A DNA stretch of 64,000 nt from Sediminibacterium sp. (GTDB taxonomy: Bacteria > Bacteroidota > Bacteroidia > B-17B0 > Aurantibacillaceae), in the NCBI GenBank assembly GCA_030054095.1, contig JASGCO010000009.1, forward strand, positions 62,001-126,000, in the 5' to 3' direction. Made by a program: the position numbers and the translations under genes. Below, in pieces: positions 26,473 to 34,883 of this stretch (its first letter is position 1; the number at the start of each line of letters is the position of its first letter). Under the pieces are notes generated by a model that had not been told where the DNA came from, made no database searches, and saw nothing but the letters and a program-made list of their open reading frames with translations.

Positions 26473-27378
26473 TTGAAAGGCACGCATTATCAAACCCTCG
26501 GATTACCCACTTTTGCTTCTCTTAACGAGGTAAAACAGGCGTATCGCAAACTTGCCAAGCAATTCCACCCCGATGTAAATCCTTCAGGAAAAGAAGCCTT
26601 TACCCGCATTACTGCCGCCTACGAAATACTTGGTGATGCATCGCGCAAATACATTTACGATTCGCGGCTCAAGCAAGAACTCCGGCAGAGCCACGCCATC
26701 AAAAAAACGCCGGGAAAACCCGTAAACACAAGCGAACAGGAACTCAGAAGGCGGCAATACTATCAGCAACATTATAAAAACCACTATCAGCAACAACGGC
26801 AAACCCGTCAACAACAGCAACCAAAAACCTATAACGAATACAAATACATTTTGTTTGCCACCCCTATTGCCGTTACACTGGTTTTGCTCATACTAAGCCT
26901 GTATCAGAACTCGACTTTACCCGATTCCCCTGTTATAAATTCTGCAACAGCGCCCCATACGTTAAACAATGGCGAATTTCCTTATCAGTCCTACTTTGGC
27001 AGTCCGGTTTACAACACTACCACTTCCCGGCAAATCGTATTAAATAACACCAACGGGCAGGATATTATTTGCCTAGTATTCAGTAAACAAGGTTTCCGCA
27101 GAGGGTGCTATCTGCGACAAAAATACAGCGCCACCATTACACAATTACCCAACGATACACTTATGATTCGTTACATGAGCGGCTCTAACTGGTGCGCCTC
27201 CTGCGAAATACAAACCCAAAACCAAACCATTATGGGGCGTTTTAAAAACCAGCCCCGGTTCTTTGAGGCCGTCATTCCACCTAATTCCACCGGCATTATA
27301 GATAATGTATTGTTATCCGAAACACACCCCGAAATTTCATCCGAATCCTTTTTTACAAAAGTGGGCAATACGAATTAA
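26473..27378 (+). CDS. DnaJ-domain membrane protein
   Basis: 301 residues from a TTG start; no upstream ATG exists in frame and the J domain begins at once (KGTHYQTLGLPTFASLNEVKQAYRKLAKQFHPDVN), with the HPD motif intact at about residues 33-35. A Gln/Tyr/Arg-rich linker (~80-122) leads to one membrane segment (~128-146), and the last ~150 residues are an exposed domain with cysteines (FRRGCYLR, WCASCEIQ). The J domain should stimulate a cytosolic DnaK ATPase at the membrane. It lies 29 bp after the substrate-binding lipoprotein and may share its transcript. Confidence 0.85.
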   Translation: MKGTHYQTLGLPTFASLNEVKQAYRKLAKQFHPDVNPSGKEAFTRITAAYEILGDASRKYIYDSRLKQELRQSHAIKKTPGKPVNTSEQELRRRQYYQQHYKNHYQQQRQTRQQQQPKTYNEYKYILFATPIAVTLVLLILSLYQNSTLPDSPVINSATAPHTLNNGEFPYQSYFGSPVYNTTTSRQIVLNNTNGQDIICLVFSKQGFRRGCYLRQKYSATITQLPNDTLMIRYMSGSNWCASCEIQTQNQTIMGRFKNQPRFFEAVIPPNSTGIIDNVLLSETHPEISSESFFTKVGNTN

Positions 27379-27469
27379 CACAAAGTTCTGGCCGTGCCCC
27401 CCCGTTATCGCTAAAAAAGAATGTCTTTTATTCAGTTCCTTCACACTTAAGAACTCTTTACCCCATTTA

Positions 27470-27612
27470 GCGGGGGCCGGGCCATTCGCTTTAGCTTACT
27501 GGTCCTTTGCGGCATCGCATTCACGTACGTGGGCTTACTCCGCTCACCTCCGCCGTGGTGCGCTGACTCGCAAAGTCCTGCGTAAGGCTGTCGCTGCTGT
27601 CCCTCACGGATA
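27470..27612 (+). repeat. Dispersed repeat family 2, copy D
   Basis: It shares CGCTTTAGCTTACTGGTCC and TTTGCGGC with copy E, then a variable middle, then GCAAAGTCCTGCGTAAGGCTG. The stem AGCTTAC with GTAAGGCT has the same bulged G as the other copies, and CCTTTGCG pairs with CGCAAAG. The whole gap 27379-27704 between convergent genes holds this element and nothing else I can identify; a C7 run is at about 27397-27403. Confidence 0.8.
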
Positions 27613-27704
27613 GCGTAATTACAAAAATGGGAGATTAATAGAGGGGACCAGATAGCTACATTTCAAAACCGGCCAAACCGCTAATCCCCCCAAAAGCTAT
27701 CGCA

Positions 27705-28352
27705 TTATTCAAATCTGGTGGGTGCAGTTGTTAAACTTCCTTTTACGTAAAAATAAGCCTCCTCTTCATTTTTCATAAAAGGCTGCTCTCTCCCCTTCAC
27801 TAACTTAAACAACAACACTGTTTCCGTTAATTTACCCGTCTCATAATTATATTGCTGTGTAATACGAATTTTATTATATGGCATAAAAGCACTTGCATCC
27901 TTTACATCTATGTTTATTTCCGAATTTCTGTACTCATTATCTGTTTCAAGCGTCCCAGTTCCTAACGAAGATTGAATGGTTCCACTTACTACACCATTCC
28001 GTATGGTCTTGTAATCTAATTCGAAGTACATCGTTTGGTCCCTCTGCCCTGCCTTACCATTATAACCCGGATGCACCCTGTGCAACGATTTTACAGATTT
28101 CCACGTTTTATTATACCGCTTTTGAATCACATCGAAATAATAGTCAAACGTCTCTGCACGCTCCCAAATACTATTTTTATAAATAAAAGCCTTACTATAG
28201 CCATTCCAGATAATGGTATATGTATCTTCAAAAGCTGTTTTAGATGTAGTGGGAATAGCTCCCTTTTTAGAAGACACGCAACTTGCTAGAAATAACGCAA
28301 TAACTACGGTTAAACCAGCCAGTACTGCCAGTAATAATTGAACTTTGCTCAT
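27705..28352 (-). CDS. Hypothetical lipoprotein
   Basis: 215 residues. The signal peptide ends LFLASC, a good lipobox with Cys at residue 25. The rest is beta-rich and soluble (YTIIWNGYSKAFIYKNSIWE, MYFELDYKTIRNGVVSGTI). I do not recognise the family. It probably faces the periplasm or is anchored in the outer membrane. It stands between repeat copy D and the Crp/Fnr-type regulator, which is transcribed in the same direction 85 bp upstream. Confidence 0.75.
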   Translation of the reverse strand: MSKVQLLLAVLAGLTVVIALFLASCVSSKKGAIPTTSKTAFEDTYTIIWNGYSKAFIYKNSIWERAETFDYYFDVIQKRYNKTWKSVKSLHRVHPGYNGKAGQRDQTMYFELDYKTIRNGVVSGTIQSSLGTGTLETDNEYRNSEINIDVKDASAFMPYNKIRITQQYNYETGKLTETVLLFKLVKGREQPFMKNEEEAYFYVKGSLTTAPTRFE

Positions 28353-28437
28353 TTGAATTGAATTTTAAGGTTAATACATTTTACACCTCAAAATTCAACA
28401 ATTCTTTTCCGGGCAAAATTGATCTATGTTACAATCC

Positions 28438-29019
28438 TTACTTACCTGTAATTTTTTTCCGGAGCCGGCTTAAACTTTCCCGTTCAACACCCAGATAAGA
28501 TGCCAAATGATACAATGGAATCCGTTCCATAAAATGAGGGGTATCCTTCATCATTTGCAAATACCGCTGTTCGGCATTCATAAACATAAAACTTTCCACG
28601 CGCTTTGTTGTTAACGTATACGCCCGCTCTGCCATTATCCTTCCGAACCGTTCCCAGTTTTGCGAACGGCTATACCCATTCTGCAATGCCTGAAGATTAA
28701 ACGTTACAATTTCCGAATCTTCTAGTGCCTGAATACAATACCTGCTTGTTGTTTCCCGTAAAAAACTATCGTAGTTAACCACAAACTCATTTTCAAAACT
28801 AAACTGTGTATTAACCTCCTTTCCATCAGATAGATAATACATTCTGAAAACACCGCCATTAATAAATCCTAATTCCTTACAAATCTGGCCTTCCTGTAAA
28901 AGAAAATCTTTATTCTTTACAGACCTTACTCTCAAAAACGGTTCAAATAAATCACAATCCTCTCCTGTTAAGAAGGACACATTTTTAAGCCAATCCTTAA
29001 ACTGCCTGAAATCACTCAT
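28438..29019 (-). CDS. Crp/Fnr family transcriptional regulator
   Basis: 193 residues: an N-terminal cyclic-nucleotide-binding-like beta roll (FLLQEGQICKELGFINGGVFRMYY) and a C-terminal winged helix whose recognition region is LASYLGVERESLSRLRKKI. The cAMP phosphate-binding motif (RxSxxxxE) is absent and there is no Fnr-type cysteine cluster, so the ligand is unknown. This short form is very common in Bacteroidota. It may control the lipoprotein gene downstream, but no operator was identified. Confidence 0.9.
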   Translation of the reverse strand: MSDFRQFKDWLKNVSFLTGEDCDLFEPFLRVRSVKNKDFLLQEGQICKELGFINGGVFRMYYLSDGKEVNTQFSFENEFVVNYDSFLRETTSRYCIQALEDSEIVTFNLQALQNGYSRSQNWERFGRIMAERAYTLTTKRVESFMFMNAEQRYLQMMKDTPHFMERIPLYHLASYLGVERESLSRLRKKITGK

Positions 29020-29212
29020 TACTTAGCAAAATACGCCTAACATTCTGTATCATAAACTGCAAGCCTACACTATTAAGCTAAAAAACAGCCACTTAAAGGT
29101 AAACGTTTATTATTATAAGTACAAACACCATACCTCGAAGATAGCCATTCCATAAACCTATGGCCACAAAAACACAAACTTAAGGTCTCGCGTATTTACA
29201 ATAAAAAGCATT

Positions 29213-29221
29213 CCCCCCCCC
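29213..29221. repeat. Intergenic C9 homopolymer
   Basis: A run of nine C lies 51 bp past the 3' end of the 460-residue secreted-protein gene and about 190 bp upstream of the Crp/Fnr start codon, both on the minus strand. It is one of three G/C homopolymers of nine or more in this window. Confidence 0.8.
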
Positions 29222-29271
29222 TCGCTCTACTGTAATACCTATCTCTGTTTCATTTTCTTAAAACGAGAGCA

Positions 29272-30654
29272 TTAATCATTAAAAAGTACGGTAATGGCCT
29301 CCCCTTCCTTCTTTACAGTTATATATTTATACGATTGAATATTCTGTGGCGTTAACCAGGCTGTTACATTATCAATAGGAACAGCGGTTCCCGATCCGTC
29401 ACCATTAATATAAATATTGTAGCTGCCAGTAGGGGTTTTAGTAGAGTGGCTATATTTATTGGCCATAAAGCTTACAAATACAAGATATTCACCTGGTTTC
29501 AAATTTTCAAAAACAAAATTACCCTTATCGTCAATAACAGTGGTAGTTACCATACATTTCGATACTTCAGGCGGCAAAGGGTAAAAACTTCCTATCGTTG
29601 TTTTGTTACTTCCTCCGGTACCACCAAAAGCTCCGCCCCAATCTACCGTATAAGCGGGATTCTTTTTAGATAAAGTAGCATTATAATTTACCCATTCTTT
29701 AAAATACGGTGTATTGGGAATCAATAACACCACACTTCCCTGCTGAGCGTATTGCTTGCCATTCCTATACCCAAAGCTCTTTTTGCCAAAGGCCCGCGTA
29801 TAAGCCTGTCCTTTTATAGATGAAGTTCCCTTCATTATCATAGCCCACGTTTCCTCCTGATTAAACGCTGCCTTTATGGGATTAACATCGGTTTCCTTAT
29901 CAAAAAAATTATGATTCAGTAATACCGAAGACACCGTAAAATCCATTTTCAGAATTCGTCTGCTGATCTTATCAATATAAAGCACGTACTCATACCCCCG
30001 CTTTCTCTCAAAAGCAGTAACTTTCCATGCATCGTGTTGCCCCGAAACATCCGAGTCAACCAGTTGATCAATAACCTGGGTAATTCTGTACGTATAATAA
30101 ACCGGTTTAAATTCACTCGTGTAATCCACAATAGGAATAAACGCCTGATATCCCTTACTTAAAGGCAGGCAACTGATCACCAATGGTAACGATTCTTTGT
30201 CGAACGACTTACCATCAAATGCCTCATTCAAAACTTCCTTTCCTCTTGTTTCATAAACGGTACGTGATCCTTTTAAATTACTACTATACTGAATAGAAAA
30301 AGTAACTTCACCACCCTTATAGTCTCTGTAAATTGGCGCAAGTGTATTGGCATCTAACACCAGAGAATCAACATCATTTGCATCCATATTATTACTAACA
30401 CGTCGTTTTACAAATGTAATCTTCTGATTGGCGCGCTGTATTGTCAAAAATTCTTTACCCATATCTCTTCTCTCATCTTCGAACCACGCCCACGTAAACT
30501 TACCGGTTTTAAGACCAGAACCATTTACATTTTTATCTCCGGGCTCAATCACCACTTGGGCCGGGGACATAAATCCGATTAACACTAAACCACTTGTTAC
30601 GCCTTTATAAAGTAATGCGCTTACCAATCGATTTATCTTTCTTTTATTTATCAT
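29272..30654 (-). CDS. Secreted protein with DUF3108-like region and carboxypeptidase-regulatory-like domain
   Basis: 460 residues with an N-terminal signal (hydrophobic stretch ~18-32, cleavage near SPAQ). Residues ~40-235 resemble DUF3108-like periplasmic proteins that measure conversion of one residue class to another (SLPLVISCLPLSKGYQAFIPI, ISRRILKMDFTVSS). Near residues 360-425 a regulatory-like beta sandwich is seen (TTVIDDKGNFVFENLKPGEYLVFVSF). Function is unknown. No sorting domain is visible at the C terminus. It is preceded by a long gene-free stretch and appears to be a single-gene unit. Confidence 0.65.
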   Translation of the reverse strand: MINKRKINRLVSALLYKGVTSGLVLIGFMSPAQVVIEPGDKNVNGSGLKTGKFTWAWFEDERRDMGKEFLTIQRANQKITFVKRRVSNNMDANDVDSLVLDANTLAPIYRDYKGGEVTFSIQYSSNLKGSRTVYETRGKEVLNEAFDGKSFDKESLPLVISCLPLSKGYQAFIPIVDYTSEFKPVYYTYRITQVIDQLVDSDVSGQHDAWKVTAFERKRGYEYVLYIDKISRRILKMDFTVSSVLLNHNFFDKETDVNPIKAAFNQEETWAMIMKGTSSIKGQAYTRAFGKKSFGYRNGKQYAQQGSVVLLIPNTPYFKEWVNYNATLSKKNPAYTVDWGGAFGGTGGSNKTTIGSFYPLPPEVSKCMVTTTVIDDKGNFVFENLKPGEYLVFVSFMANKYSHSTKTPTGSYNIYINGDGSGTAVPIDNVTAWLTPQNIQSYKYITVKKEGEAITVLFND

Positions 30655-31319
30655 ATTATCTCTGTATTCAATAACGCTTCATCGCTTCCCTGTACAAAAG
30701 TGTTTCTGCATTCCAAATTGGAAGCGGCGTCAACTTAAACGACACGCTCCTTAATAATTTAACTACTCAAAAAACACTTACACTGTATCTTTCTGGTTTA
30801 AAATGCTATCTGCCAGCAGAAGCTAATAAGAACTACGTAAATGTATTAGTTGCCAACCTATTACATTAACACCGTTAATCCCTTACTTGTAACGTTCGTG
30901 GCGTTAACAGATAATAAGAGAATACTTAACGGTATACAAAGGTATTGATTATTTTTCATCCATAAAAATCAACACATCTGACAATATGCCAATCAACATT
31001 TAATACCACTACTACTTCTAAAAGCTACAATTAAATCGCGATCCTCACCTTTTTATATTTTCTCAAAATAAGCCTCATAGCCAAGGCTACACCGATATTT
31101 TTTGGCCGTCTATACGAAAAATAGTTCCATTTTATTTTACATCCTTTTAGAAGCAAAATTGGCATAAACATAAGTATTATTACAAATCTGTACTAACTAC
31201 TACACTTAAAACGTTAGACCTGTTCTGGCCAACGACTATATGAACCCGGGAAACCGACCCAAACAAAAACGGCTCTGTTGCGTAACAGAGCCGTTTACTA
31301 AACATAAAAAGAATATTGT
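30655..31319. other. Gene-free 665-bp stretch
   Basis: No credible coding frame is present. It contains a 13-bp palindrome TTCCAAATTGGAA at 30711-30723, a possible operator upstream of the secreted-protein gene, a minus-strand TACCTTTG (30938-30945) that could be a distant -7 box, and the clpP terminator at the right end. I see no similarity to the repeats found elsewhere in the window. Confidence 0.6.
31267..31296 (-). terminator. Intrinsic terminator of clpP
   Basis: A 13-bp stem (AACGGCTCTGTT core) with a GCGT loop, followed on the minus strand by TTTTTG. It begins 24 bp past the clpP stop codon. Confidence 0.9.
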
Positions 31320-31991
31320 TTACTTACGAACCAATACCTCGTCAATCATTCCATACGCTTTCGCTTCTTCCGCAATCATCCAATAATCACGGTCGCTATC
31401 CGCCCACACTTTTTCGTACGTTTGCCCACTGTGGTGCGCAATAATTTCATACAACTCCTTTTTCAGTTTCTGAATTTCACGGGCAGTGATTTCAATATCC
31501 GATGCCTGACCTTCCGCACCTCCCAATGGTTGGTGAATCATAACCCGTGCATGCTTTAAAGCGGTACGCTTTCCCTTGGCGCCCGCGCATTGCAATACCG
31601 CGCCCATACTGGCAGCCATCCCTGTACAAATAGTAGCTACATCCGGCTTCACAATCTGCATGGTATCGTAAATACCTAAACCAGCATACACACTACCCCC
31701 CGGAGAATTAATGTAAATCTGAATATCCTTTTTAGCATCCACACTTTCCAGAAACAACAGCTGTGCCTGCACAATATTGGCGACCTGATCGTTAATACCC
31801 GTTCCTAAAAAAATAATACGGTCCATCATTAAACGCGAAAACACATCCATCTGCGACACGTTTAACTGACGTTCTTCGAGAATGTATGGTGTTAACGAAG
31901 CATTTACACGCGATGTGTAGCTATCATACGTAAGGCTGTTAATACCTTTGTGCATGGTAGCATATTTCCTGAATTCATTGTTATCGAACAT
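31320..31991 (-). CDS. clpP: ATP-dependent Clp protease proteolytic subunit ClpP
   Basis: 223 residues. The catalytic triad is in register with E. coli spacing: Ser128 (GMAASMG), His153 (MIHQPLGG) and Asp202 (DSDRDYWM). The N terminus is about 30 residues longer than E. coli ClpP and probably includes a propeptide. ClpP tetradecamers degrade proteins unfolded by ClpX or ClpA/C; no Clp ATPase gene lies next to it here (clpX is often adjacent in other bacteria). It has its own promoter and terminator, so it is transcribed alone. Confidence 0.97.
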   Translation of the reverse strand: MFDNNEFRKYATMHKGINSLTYDSYTSRVNASLTPYILEERQLNVSQMDVFSRLMMDRIIFLGTGINDQVANIVQAQLLFLESVDAKKDIQIYINSPGGSVYAGLGIYDTMQIVKPDVATICTGMAASMGAVLQCAGAKGKRTALKHARVMIHQPLGGAEGQASDIEITAREIQKLKKELYEIIAHHSGQTYEKVWADSDRDYWMIAEEAKAYGMIDEVLVRK

Positions 31992-32013
31992 AATTTCTGT
32001 TTTTAAGGATTAT

Positions 32014-32044
32014 CAAAGTTAGATTTCATTTTACTCTAAACAAA
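32014..32044 (-). promoter_or_regulatory. clpP promoter (TTTG-N19-TAACTTTG)
   Basis: On the minus strand, TTTG (32041-32044), a 19-bp spacer, and TAACTTTG (32014-32021) match the Bacteroidota housekeeping promoter at both boxes. The clpP ATG begins 23 bp downstream of the -7 box. Confidence 0.8.
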
Positions 32045-32109
32045 TACCATGCTAAAGAGTTATTAACGTTCTTTTGTCATGTTTTGGGGTGACATTATTG
32101 CCGGATATT

Positions 32110-33255
32110 TTAGTAAGCCCGTATGCTTCCGTTTTTAATTATGTAATCGAACCCGTTAATATTAAAGCGTTTACCCGAAGTCTGATTGATAAGATCTGAT
32201 ATATCCTGCTCAATGGTATGCAGCGACCCCTTTGTTTTATAGGCAATATTCAGATAATCCGTATTAATTTCCATGCCCTCGTAAACCCCGCACAAAATAA
32301 CCCTAACGGGTACTTTAACTCTTCCAATAAGGTTAAGATCACGCACTTTCGCCCAGTTATCCGCAATCAAAATAATATTATCCGGCTTACGGATCTTCTT
32401 TAAGCCCGCCAAAATGGCCTCCACCACGTTCTCGGGTGTATCGCCTCCTTCGCCTCTTTGTATGCAAAGCTTCATGGTATTTACCAGATCGTCAGAATTT
32501 TTAGCCCGGCAAAAATAAATACCTCCCGTGGCACCAATACGTTTTTGTTCATCTTTTTTACTATCCCCATCGTTAAAAAACACAAAGGTCTGCTGGGCCG
32601 TATCCTTTAAAAAATGCAGTTTAAGCCATGTGTTTATCTCCTTAGGATAAGGATACATACTGGCTGTAAGATCCGTTACTATCAGCGTTTTTTTCCATTT
32701 GTTGTTACGGCTCAACACCCTGTAAATGGTATGATCCAGCGTATCTTCCAATTGCGTGTCATATTCTACTGCTTCAGTGGTGGAACGGCTTTCAAAACTG
32801 AATTTTCCTTTTTTATCGTACACCTTATACACCCCATCCAAATTCCCTTTCTTAAACGTTCCTTCACTTTTCAGGCGGCCATTAGCATGGTAACTAAGTT
32901 CTAACCCCTCCTTCACCCCATTTTTATAATGCTCCACCGACTCCTTTTTGCACGACTTGGCATAAAGGGTTAAAGGCCCGTCCAGTAAACCCTTATTATA
33001 AAACCGTTCTTCCTTAATACAATTCGGAAAGTTATACCAGTGTATTTCCAGCCCTTGCTTCCTGCCATCCTTATACAAAACTTCCGACTTAATATCCCCG
33101 TTACCCCAAAACTCACGCCAAATGCCTTGTTTAAGACTGTCCCGGTCTATTCCGTTTATTGTATCCCCCTCATGCAGGCGGTAGTGCACATACTGAGCCC
33201 TCACGGCCAGAACCGACAGGCAAAAAACAAGTATTAAACGGGGTAGCGACACCAT
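32110..33255 (-). CDS. Secreted MORN-type repeat protein with C-terminal von Willebrand A-like domain
   Basis: 381 residues with a signal peptide (ends near VRAQ). Residues ~40-160 are MORN/YwqK-type repeats (YKDGRKQGLEIHWY, YKNGVKEGLELSYHANGRLKSEGTFKKGNLDG written across several repeats). Residues ~185-375 look like a vWA fold: a hydrophobic strand followed by DLTASM (195-200), close to the MIDAS motif DxSxS with Thr and Ser in place of the usual pair, and a late strand NIILIADN. The combination suggests a protein-binding scaffold in the envelope. The YwqK name (antitoxin) carried by such repeats is not supported here. Confidence 0.7.
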   Translation of the reverse strand: MVSLPRLILVFCLSVLAVRAQYVHYRLHEGDTINGIDRDSLKQGIWREFWGNGDIKSEVLYKDGRKQGLEIHWYNFPNCIKEERFYNKGLLDGPLTLYAKSCKKESVEHYKNGVKEGLELSYHANGRLKSEGTFKKGNLDGVYKVYDKKGKFSFESRSTTEAVEYDTQLEDTLDHTIYRVLSRNNKWKKTLIVTDLTASMYPYPKEINTWLKLHFLKDTAQQTFVFFNDGDSKKDEQKRIGATGGIYFCRAKNSDDLVNTMKLCIQRGEGGDTPENVVEAILAGLKKIRKPDNIILIADNWAKVRDLNLIGRVKVPVRVILCGVYEGMEINTDYLNIAYKTKGSLHTIEQDISDLINQTSGKRFNINGFDYIIKNGSIRAY

Positions 33256-33272
33256 TACGTTTTAAATTTGAT

Positions 33273-33280
33273 TAAATTTG
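33273..33280 (+). promoter_or_regulatory. Putative -7 box TAAATTTG before pheS
   Basis: TAAATTTG lies 18 bp before the ATG at 33299; a second TAAATTTG occurs 10 bp further upstream (33263-33270). The in-frame TTG at 33278 overlaps this box, which makes it an unlikely start codon. Confidence 0.5.
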
Positions 33281-33298
33281 CGCATTAATGCAAGAACT

Positions 33299-34327
33299 AT
33301 GCTCGAAAAAATAAATACGCTGATAGAAGAACTGGAGCAACTGACCGCCGAAAAAAAAGAACAGGTAGAAGAATACCGTATTCGTTTTTTAAGTAAAAAA
33401 GGCGCCATTACCGCCCTGTTCGATGATTTCAAAAGCGTTCCCAATGACATGAAAAAAGAAATGGGGCAGCGTTTAAATGAATTAAGGGATCTAGCTAAAA
33501 ATAAAATAAACGACCTGAAAGAAAAATTTGAAGAAGCGGAAACTTCCGGAGATAACACCCTTGACCTTACCACTCCCCCACTGCCTTATGTTCAGGTTGG
33601 ATCACGCCATCCTTTATCCATCGTTAAAAACGAAATCATTTCCATTTTTTCCAAAATAGGATTTACCATTAGCGAAGGTCGCGAAATTGAAGACGACTGG
33701 CATAACTTTACCGCCCTCAATACCCCCGAAAATCACCCGGCCCGCGACATGCAGGATACATTTTACGTGAGCCTGAATCCTGAAATGGTTCTGCGCACAC
33801 AAACATCCAGCGTACAGGTACACATCATGGAAAAACAAACACCGCCCATCCGTACTATTTCACCCGGGCGCGTGTACCGCAACGAAGCCATCAGCGCCCG
33901 TGCGCACTGCCAGTTTCATCAGGTAGAAGGTTTATACATTGATGAAAAAGTCTCCTTTGCCGATTTAAAGCAAACGCTTTTATACTTTGCCCGCGAAATG
34001 TTTGGCGAAGACACAAAAATACGTTTGCGCCCCAGTTACTTTCCGTTTACCGAACCCAGTGCCGAAATGGACATAAGCTGTACCATTTGTAAAGGCGCAG
34101 GTTGTAACGTTTGTAAATATACCGGATGGGTCGAAATTTTAGGCTGTGGCATGGTGGATCCGCAGGTTCTGGAAAACTGTAAAATAGACAGTACCAAGTT
34201 TAAAGGCTTCGCGTTTGGCATGGGTATCGAGCGTATTACCATGTTAAAATACCAAATGAAAGATTTACGCCTGTTTTTCGAAAACGATGTGCGGGTATTA
34301 AAACAATTCACCGCTGCCGAAAAATAA
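33299..34327 (+). CDS. pheS: Phenylalanine-tRNA ligase alpha subunit
   Basis: 342 residues from the ATG at 33299 (MLEKINTLIEELEQLTAEKK), the start of the N-terminal coiled coil that grips tRNA-Phe. An in-frame TTG at 33278 is rejected because it overlaps a promoter-like box. Class II motifs are visible: GRVYRNEAISARAHCQFHQVEG written in pieces (motif 2) and FGMGIERITMLKYQM (motif 3). A four-cysteine segment (CTICKGAGCNVCK) is typical of many bacterial PheS. PheS with PheT charges tRNA-Phe; pheT is not in the window. The TPR gene follows after 1 bp. Confidence 0.97.
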   Translation: MLEKINTLIEELEQLTAEKKEQVEEYRIRFLSKKGAITALFDDFKSVPNDMKKEMGQRLNELRDLAKNKINDLKEKFEEAETSGDNTLDLTTPPLPYVQVGSRHPLSIVKNEIISIFSKIGFTISEGREIEDDWHNFTALNTPENHPARDMQDTFYVSLNPEMVLRTQTSSVQVHIMEKQTPPIRTISPGRVYRNEAISARAHCQFHQVEGLYIDEKVSFADLKQTLLYFAREMFGEDTKIRLRPSYFPFTEPSAEMDISCTICKGAGCNVCKYTGWVEILGCGMVDPQVLENCKIDSTKFKGFAFGMGIERITMLKYQMKDLRLFFENDVRVLKQFTAAEK

Positions 34328-34328
34328 C

Positions 34329-34649
34329 ATGTCTGGTCCGGCACGTATTGAACAACTTAAAACCATGCTGGCCGACGAGCCGGATGATTTGTTTTTGAAC
34401 TACGCGTTGGCGATGGAATACATGGCTCAGGAAGATTTACCATTAGCGCATACGCAATTTACCATCGTATTGAAACTCAATCCCGCTTACATTCCGGCTT
34501 TTTATCAGTTGGGCAAACTGTATGAAGGGCAACAGGAAACCGGCAATGCGCTAAACGCCTACCGGCAGGGGCTCGAACTTGCCAAAACTCAAAAAAACAA
34601 TAAAGCCATCAACGAATTTAACGAAGCTATTTTTATGCTCGAAGATTAG
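34329..34649 (+). CDS. Small tetratricopeptide-repeat protein
   Basis: 106 residues, about three TPR helices pairs (LFLNYALAMEYMAQEDLPLAH, FYQLGKLYEGQQETGNALNAY). No signal peptide or membrane segment, so cytoplasmic. TPRs mediate protein binding; no partner is known. The ATG starts 1 bp after the pheS stop, so translation is probably coupled. A small TPR gene following pheS is plausible as a conserved Bacteroidota arrangement, though I cannot check this. Confidence 0.85.
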   Translation: MSGPARIEQLKTMLADEPDDLFLNYALAMEYMAQEDLPLAHTQFTIVLKLNPAYIPAFYQLGKLYEGQQETGNALNAYRQGLELAKTQKNNKAINEFNEAIFMLED

Positions 34650-34655
34650 CTGGGG

Positions 34656-34830
34656 CCGTTTTCCTGCGCGCAACTCCCCCGTAAAAACCACGCTTTTCGC
34701 TTTAGCTTACTGGTCCTTTGCGGCTTTTGCTGTGGCTCTGGTGGCTCCCACGGTCGCCTCCTCGCTCACGCAAAATCACGCAAAGTCCGGCGTAAGGCTG
34801 CCGCTTCAATCGTTCGGCCAATCACCTGTT
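34656..34830 (+). repeat. Dispersed repeat family 2, copy E
   Basis: Core: TTCGCTTTAGCTTACTGG, CCTTTGCGGC, a middle that still matches copy C (CGCTCACGCAAAATCACGC versus CGCTCGCGCAAAATCACGC), then GCAAAGTCCGGCGTAAGGCT and GCCGCTTCAAT. The bulged stem AGCTTAC/GTAAGGCT is conserved. It lies between convergent genes (TPR gene and esterase). A frame of 135 residues through it is an artefact of the repeat. Confidence 0.85.
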
Positions 34831-34883
34831 GGGGATACAATACAAAATCAGTTACGCTTTATCAGGAAGTGTATTGCAAATCA

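Noticed and set aside
27305..27613. 102-residue frame after the DnaJ gene
   Set aside because: It overlaps the end of the DnaJ gene and then reads repeat copy D.
32110..33255. Assignment of the MORN-type protein as a YwqK antitoxin
   Set aside because: There is no toxin gene next to it, the protein is exported, and the name reflects a database habit for this repeat.
33278..33298. Upstream TTG start for pheS
   Set aside because: The TTG is part of a TAAATTTG promoter-like box; the ATG at 33299 fits known PheS N termini.
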